Shown: in pieces, positions 59,669-64,000 of the stretch
Layout of the letters: every line of letters begins with the position of its first letter
How positions within the stretch are numbered: position 1 is the first letter of the stretch
Assembly: GCF_042180575.1 (NCBI RefSeq)
Contig: NZ_CP170094.1
Coordinates: 372,001-436,000, forward strand
DNA length: 64,000 nt
Reading direction: 5' to 3'
Origin: Bernardetia sp042180575
GTDB taxonomy: Bacteria; Bacteroidota; Bacteroidia; Cytophagales; Bernardetiaceae
Position numbers and translations under genes: made by a program
The notes under the pieces: model-generated
Told to the model about the DNA's origin: nothing
What the model saw: the letters and a program-made list of their open reading frames with translations, nothing else
Database searches by the model: none

Positions 59669-61012
59669 TTAATTGTAACCTGTAAAATTAAAAGGTGTAA
59701 TTTCTAACAGTTCATTTTTTACCTCCTCCGAAACATTTAAGGTTTTGATAAACTCATGTATTGTTTCCTCATTCATTGTTTTTCCTGTTCGTGTGAGAGC
59801 TTTTAAGGCTTCATACGGTTTTGGGTAATTTTCTCTTCTCAAAACAGTTTGAATTGCTTCGGCTACTACTGCCCAGTTATTTTCTAAATCAGCTTTTATT
59901 TTGGCTTCATTGATTTCTAATTTCGAAATTCCTTTTTGAAGAGACTTGAGAGCAATCAAAAAATGACCAAAAGGCACACCTATATTTCTCAAAACGGTAG
60001 AGTCTGTCAAATCACGTTGTAGCCTAGAAATAGGAAGTTTTGTAGATAAATGTTCGAAAAGAGCTGTTGAAATACCCAAATTTCCCTCTGCATTTTCAAA
60101 ATCTATTGGATTGACTTTGTGTGGCATTGCTGAAGAACCTACTTCATTCGGATTTATTTTTTGTTTGAAATACCCCATCGAAACATACGCCCAAATATCT
60201 CTACTAAAATCTATCAAAATAGTATTTATTCGTTTGTAAGCATCTAATCTTGCAGCCAAAAAATCATAATTATCAATTTGAGTTGTCCATTCTTGACGTT
60301 CTAACCCCAAATGAGTTGCTAAAAAACTCTTTCCAAAAGTTCTCCAATCTGTCTTTGGATAGGCTACTTTGTGAGCATTAAAATTTCCTGTTGCACCTCC
60401 AAATTTGCCTGTATGAGGCAGCGTTTTGAGGTTTTCGAATTGCTTTTCCAAACGATAAGCAAATACTTTAATTTCTTTTCCTAGATGTGTAGGCGAAGCA
60501 GGTTGTCCGTGTGTATGTGACAGCAAAGGAATCTCTTTCCAGTCTTCAGAAATAGAATTTAGCTTTTCTATAATACTATTTATTTCATCAAAAAGAATCT
60601 TTTCTTCTGCTTCTTTGAGCAAAATGGGATTAGCCGTATTATTTATGTCTTGAGAAGTCAGACCAAAATGTACAAATTCATTATATGTTCCCAAATCCAG
60701 TTTTTCTAATTCTTCTTTTACAAAATACTCAACAGCTTTTACATCGTGATTAGTAATTTTTTCTGTTTCTTTTATTTTTTGAGCATTTTCTAAAGAAAAA
60801 TCAGTATAGATTTTTCTTAAATAAGAAATTTGATTTTCTGAAAGTTCTGGAAGTTGAGAAAGTTCTGTTTTAGGTACTTTACAGAGAGCAATAAAATACT
60901 CAATTTCGACTCGTACACGAGCTTGAATGAGTGCATATTCTGAAAAATAATTTTGTAATGATTTTGTATGACGCTGATAACGTCCATCAATAGGAGAAAT
61001 GGCTGTAAGCAT
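59669..61012 (-). CDS. purB: Adenylosuccinate lyase
   Basis: The 447-residue fumarase-superfamily enzyme has 'LTAISPIDGRYQRHTKSL', 'HFGLTSQDINNTANPI', catalytic His in 'LSHTHGQPASPTHLGKE', and the signature loop 'GSSAMPHKVNPIDFENAEGN'. It cleaves adenylosuccinate and SAICAR in purine synthesis. The length and N-terminus match the longer PurB type of Bacteroidota and gamma-proteobacteria. It is transcribed alone, preceded by an AT-rich array at 61019-61062. Confidence 0.96.
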   Translation of the reverse strand: MLTAISPIDGRYQRHTKSLQNYFSEYALIQARVRVEIEYFIALCKVPKTELSQLPELSENQISYLRKIYTDFSLENAQKIKETEKITNHDVKAVEYFVKEELEKLDLGTYNEFVHFGLTSQDINNTANPILLKEAEEKILFDEINSIIEKLNSISEDWKEIPLLSHTHGQPASPTHLGKEIKVFAYRLEKQFENLKTLPHTGKFGGATGNFNAHKVAYPKTDWRTFGKSFLATHLGLERQEWTTQIDNYDFLAARLDAYKRINTILIDFSRDIWAYVSMGYFKQKINPNEVGSSAMPHKVNPIDFENAEGNLGISTALFEHLSTKLPISRLQRDLTDSTVLRNIGVPFGHFLIALKSLQKGISKLEINEAKIKADLENNWAVVAEAIQTVLRRENYPKPYEALKALTRTGKTMNEETIHEFIKTLNVSEEVKNELLEITPFNFTGYN

Positions 61013-61018
61013 GAATTA

Positions 61019-61062
61019 AAGTTAGAAATTAGAAGTTAGAAGTATAAAGTCAGAAGTAATAC
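61019..61062. repeat. AGAAGTTAGAA array upstream of purB
   Basis: About four imperfect units of (A)GTTAGAAATTAGA/AGTCAGAAGT directly precede the purB start codon. The same unit recurs at 61857-61913. Confidence 0.5.
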
Positions 61063-61244
61063 AAAATTCTGATTCCTGCAAATATAAAACTTCTAAACTC
61101 TAAATTTATGCTTGATTTCGTATTTAATTCTAAAATCTAATTTCTAGCTTCTAAATTGATTAATAATTATTTTTTATGGTAGAAAATATAGACCTTTGTA
61201 GAATTTTAAATGTGTAAGAGAAAATATAATTTGGTCTCAAAACT

Positions 61245-61847
61245 ATGAAAATTACTTTTTCAACCATTACTACCTATTTTTTTCGTGGTCTTTTGATTAC
61301 AGTTCCCCTAGCAGGAACAATCTATGTAGTAATTTCTTTTTTGGAATGGATGGATTCATTACTCAACTTTCGCACTTCGGGAGTTGGTATTATAGTTATT
61401 TTGATTTCTCTTACTTTTATTGGTTATCTAACCTCTCTTTTTGTAGCAAAATCTTTTTTTGAATGGTTTGAAAAGATGCTTTTGCGTCTTCCTATGGTTG
61501 GTCTTATTTATACTTCTATCAAAGACTTGATGGCTGCTTTTGTAGGAGAAGAAAAAAAATTTAGTAAATCCGTTTTGGTAAAATTAAATGCCGAGAATGA
61601 AATTTATAGACTTGGTTTTATTACAGCAGAGGATTTATCACTCTTAAAAATCAATGATTTGATTGGTGTTTATTTTCCTCACTCTTATAATATTTCAGGA
61701 AATTTATATTTAGTGGCTGCCAAAAATATTACACCGATTGATTATGATAACTCGGCTGACCTTATGAAATTTATTGCCTCTGGAGGTGTTTCAGAACTTG
61801 CACTAGCAGAAAACAAAGATAAAGAGTTTGGAGAAGACCTTTTGTAA
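61245..61847 (+). CDS. DUF502 membrane protein
   Basis: The 200-residue protein has two membrane spans (about 10-32 and 45-68), the conserved 'YFFRGLLITVPLAGTIYVVI' start, 'LLRLPMVGLIYTSIKDLMAA' after the second span, and a cytoplasmic beta-rich tail. This is the DUF502 layout. Function unknown. Confidence 0.88.
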   Translation: MKITFSTITTYFFRGLLITVPLAGTIYVVISFLEWMDSLLNFRTSGVGIIVILISLTFIGYLTSLFVAKSFFEWFEKMLLRLPMVGLIYTSIKDLMAAFVGEEKKFSKSVLVKLNAENEIYRLGFITAEDLSLLKINDLIGVYFPHSYNISGNLYLVAAKNITPIDYDNSADLMKFIASGGVSELALAENKDKEFGEDLL

Positions 61848-61856
61848 ATAAAGTAA

Positions 61857-61913
61857 GAAGTCAGATTTTAGAAGTCAGAAGTAAATGCAAAGTTAGATGT
61901 CAGATTTTAGACG
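61857..61913. repeat. AAGTCAGATTTTAGA array between DUF502 and marC-like genes
   Basis: Bases 61858-61911 contain three to four imperfect units (GAAGTCAGATTTTA, GAAGTCAGAAGTAA, GATGTCAGATTTTA). The family is that at 61019-61062. Confidence 0.5.
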
Positions 61914-61974
61914 TAAATATAAATACAAAAACATTTTTTCATTCCCTCACTCCTCCTTTAAAACTAAAACAATT

Positions 61975-62550
61975 ATGGATTTTAACTTTAAAGAAATTGC
62001 CTCAGTATCACTTATTTTATTTTCAGTTATTGATATTTTAGGCTCAATTCCCATTATTATTGATTTACGTAAAAAAAATGATGGAGAACTAAAAGCCTTA
62101 CAAGCAACACTCGTTTCAGGTGTTTTGATGGTTGCTTTTTTGTTTGTCGGACAAGAAATTTTACAGCTTTTTGGTCTTGATGTCGCTTCTTTTGCTATTG
62201 CAGGTGGCTTGATTATGTTTTTGATTGGCTTAGAGATGGTTTTGGGAGTAGATTTTTTCAAATCTGACCCAGAAGTTGGTCATTCTACGGTTGTTCCTTT
62301 GGCTTTTCCACTTATTGCAGGTGCAGGAACAATGACAACACTGATTTCGCTTCGTGCTGAATACTCTCAAGCAAGTGTTTTGATTAGTATTTTTATTAAT
62401 TTAATTGTTATTTATGCTGTATTACGTGCTTCAAAATGGATTGATAAAAAATTAGGAGCGACAGGAAAAGCTGTTTTGCGTAAAGTATTTGGCATCATAC
62501 TTCTAGCTATTGCTATAAAATTAATCAAAACAAATATTGTAATTGGATAA
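61975..62550 (+). CDS. MarC-family integral membrane protein
   Basis: The 191-residue protein has about six spans: 'LILFSVIDILGSIPIII', 'VSGVLMVAFLFVGQEILQLF', 'SFAIAGGLIMFLIGLEMVLG', 'VVPLAFPLIAGAGTMTTLIS', and two more. The 'AGGLIMFLIGLEM' and 'PLAFPLIAGAG' segments are typical of MarC/YchE. The start at 61975 drops 26 upstream codons that are translated array. Function is uncertain; an amino-acid or multi-drug link has been claimed for relatives. Confidence 0.9.
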   Translation: MDFNFKEIASVSLILFSVIDILGSIPIIIDLRKKNDGELKALQATLVSGVLMVAFLFVGQEILQLFGLDVASFAIAGGLIMFLIGLEMVLGVDFFKSDPEVGHSTVVPLAFPLIAGAGTMTTLISLRAEYSQASVLISIFINLIVIYAVLRASKWIDKKLGATGKAVLRKVFGIILLAIAIKLIKTNIVIG

Positions 62551-62568
62551 GATAACTTTTATTTTTTT

Positions 62569-64000
62569 ATGTCAGAAGTCTTAAATAGTAAAACCTATAA
62601 ATGGCTTTATGTACTACTTTTTTTAGGTTTAATTGTACGTTTGTCTTTTATTTGGTGGGGGGCATTTATTTATTATCCTAATCCTTTTTATTTTGGTGAC
62701 TCATTTTCCTATACAAACTCATTTTTAAATCTTTGGAATAAAGGAATTTATTCTTTTGATTTGAATCATGCAGATGCTTATTTTGGAAGATTACCAGCTT
62801 ACCCTCTTTTTTATGGATTTCATTATCTTATTTTTGGAAAGCAATATGCCTATATCGCTTTAGCACACTCTCAAGCCTTTATCGAACTTTTGGCTGTCGC
62901 AAGTTTATTTTTTATACTAAAAAAAATATCCACAATTAGAACAGCCTATATTGGTACTTTTTTGTATGCTTTTTATCCTTTTACTATCATTTGGACAACT
63001 CCTGTTCTTACAGAATCTATTGCTACTTCTTTGACTATAATTTTCTTTTATTTAGTTTATGATTTAAAAAAAGACACATTTTATCCTATTTATTTAAGCA
63101 TCTTTATTGCTTTGTGTTTTTATACGAGAGAGTATTTGGGTATTTTGATAATTTCAGCAGGAATAGCTTATATCATTTTTGCAAAAGACTTTCAACAATT
63201 TTTAAAATGGACACTGATTTCAGGTTTTGTTTTTGGAAGTCTTTATTCACTTTGGCCTATTCGGAATTATATTACCACAGGACGGATTATTCTATTAAAA
63301 ACAGAAAATTCTGGTTATAAAGAATTTGATAAAGACATGACTAGCTGTCGTACATGGTTATATGCTTGGACAGATTCGGCTAATTATGTTTTAGAATATA
63401 TGCAGGATGGAAAAGTAATTGAAGAAGGGAAACCTATCTACTTACCTAATAAGGTTGCACCTACACTAGAAAATAAAGAGCAAGTTTATTCTATCATGAA
63501 TCAATCTATAAAATGTGGTCGCTCTTTTAGAGTATGGCAAAGTCTGCGTCCTCTTTCTTCAAAAGAAGATTGCACAGAAAAAGTAGCTAAACAATATGAT
63601 AGTCTTTTTGATACTTATAAATCAAATAATACTTTAAATTATTATTTTTATACTCCTTCAAAAAATTTATATAAATCTTTTTTCAAATTCTCTCTTAATA
63701 ACTCTTCACACTCTTCTTCTGCTTCTAATAAGAATCTATCTCAAAATTTATCAGCACAAATAAAAAATATAGTAATTAAATTATTGTTTAGCTACCGTTC
63801 ATTTTTAATTTGTATTGGATTTATAACTTTGATTATTTGTTCTTTCAAAGAAAAGATACTCTTCCCTGCATCATTTTTTATAATCTTTATGTATATTTTC
63901 ATAAATTTCTTTATCAGACAAGTAGAAATGCGTTATTTATTACAGGCAGACACCTTACTACTACTCTTTTCAGCCATTGGGTTTGATTATTGTATAAATA
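62569..64000 (+). CDS. GT39/ArnT-like membrane glycosyltransferase (3' end outside window)
   Basis: The frame is open for 477 codons to the end of the window. It is a multi-span membrane protein with the arrangement of lipid-linked-sugar glycosyltransferases: an N-terminal span, then the acidic loop 'YYPNPFYFGDSFSYTNSFLN' that would hold the catalytic Asp, then repeated Phe/Tyr-rich spans ('ALAHSQAFIELLAVASLFFI', 'GTFLYAFYPFTIIWTTPVLT'). A large extracytoplasmic loop (about 240-390) is Ser- and Cys-containing. The start ATG is 19 bases after the MarC-like stop codon, so the two genes are likely co-transcribed. The sugar donor cannot be inferred. Confidence 0.85.
   Translation, partial: MSEVLNSKTYKWLYVLLFLGLIVRLSFIWWGAFIYYPNPFYFGDSFSYTNSFLNLWNKGIYSFDLNHADAYFGRLPAYPLFYGFHYLIFGKQYAYIALAHSQAFIELLAVASLFFILKKISTIRTAYIGTFLYAFYPFTIIWTTPVLTESIATSLTIIFFYLVYDLKKDTFYPIYLSIFIALCFYTREYLGILIISAGIAYIIFAKDFQQFLKWTLISGFVFGSLYSLWPIRNYITTGRIILLKTENSGYKEFDKDMTSCRTWLYAWTDSANYVLEYMQDGKVIEEGKPIYLPNKVAPTLENKEQVYSIMNQSIKCGRSFRVWQSLRPLSSKEDCTEKVAKQYDSLFDTYKSNNTLNYYFYTPSKNLYKSFFKFSLNNSSHSSSASNKNLSQNLSAQIKNIVIKLLFSYRSFLICIGFITLIICSFKEKILFPASFFIIFMYIFINFFIRQVEMRYLLQADTLLLLFSAIGFDYCIN

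Overview
The window is AT-rich bacterial chromosome, about one-third G+C by eye. It fits a marine gliding Bacteroidota of the order Cytophagales (a Bernardetia/Flexibacter/Microscilla-like organism); this is inference. Supporting signs are a type IX secretion C-terminal sorting domain fragment, Bacteroidota promoters (TTG, 19-20 nt, TAnnTTTG), lack of obvious Shine-Dalgarno sites, a bacillithiol gene pair (ytxJ-bshA), family-typical lipoproteins (DUF3160, DUF4197, DUF2279), and GDP-fucose and CMP-Kdo sugar genes. No phage, plasmid, CRISPR array or rRNA operon is visible.

Layout. 1-6 kb: tail of an SDR gene, a decayed MGMT remnant, a likely operon trmH-like / secreted protein / hybrid histidine kinase, a MITE, and a Ca2+/cation antiporter. 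6-12.2 kb: an M20 dipeptidase, then a compact minus-strand three-gene module (DUF262 protein, OLD-like AAA ATPase with a DUF3696-type tail, unknown protein). Its first gene has an in-frame stop and its third is split by an intact ISAs1-family insertion sequence with a 9-bp target duplication. It looks like a decaying conflict/defence module. 12.3-22 kb: DUF3160 lipoprotein, two identical tRNA-Arg(ACG) genes, a T9SS CTD remnant, enoyl-CoA hydratase, a BCS1-like AAA ATPase, M42 aminopeptidase, fabH and a DUF4197 lipoprotein. 22-33.5 kb: an orphan HAMP-GAF sensor, an oversized D-Ala-D-Ala ligase-like ATP-grasp enzyme, a Sel1-repeat protein with a truncated duplicate, obgE, a LuxR-type response regulator, the GDP-L-fucose pair gmd-fcl, and a LysE exporter. 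33.7-45.7 kb: a broken secreted-protein gene, a YbiT-type ABC-F ATPase, kdsB, mnmD, a LexA-like S24 repressor, an NrtR-like NUDIX regulator, WG-repeat and SnoaL-like secreted proteins, and a Mn-type superoxide dismutase. 46-64 kb: a YvbH-like PH-domain protein, a membrane LAS-type peptidase, a Roco LRR-GTPase, an alpha-2-macroglobulin, ytxJ-bshA, a DnaJ-TPR protein, purB, DUF502 and MarC membrane proteins, and a GT39-like membrane glycosyltransferase running off the end.

The intergenic DNA carries much of the novelty. There are three related MITEs with matching ends and 8-bp duplications, and several dispersed hairpin repeats. Short arrays built on TCAGTTAYCAGT sit right at stop codons in the sense of the gene, while other AT-rich arrays sit just upstream of start codons. 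There is also a 44-bp perfect palindrome. The tRNA-Arg genes carry a paired change of the almost universal G19-C56 tertiary contact to A19-U56.

All calls come from reading the sequence; no database search was run, so family names rest on recognised motifs.
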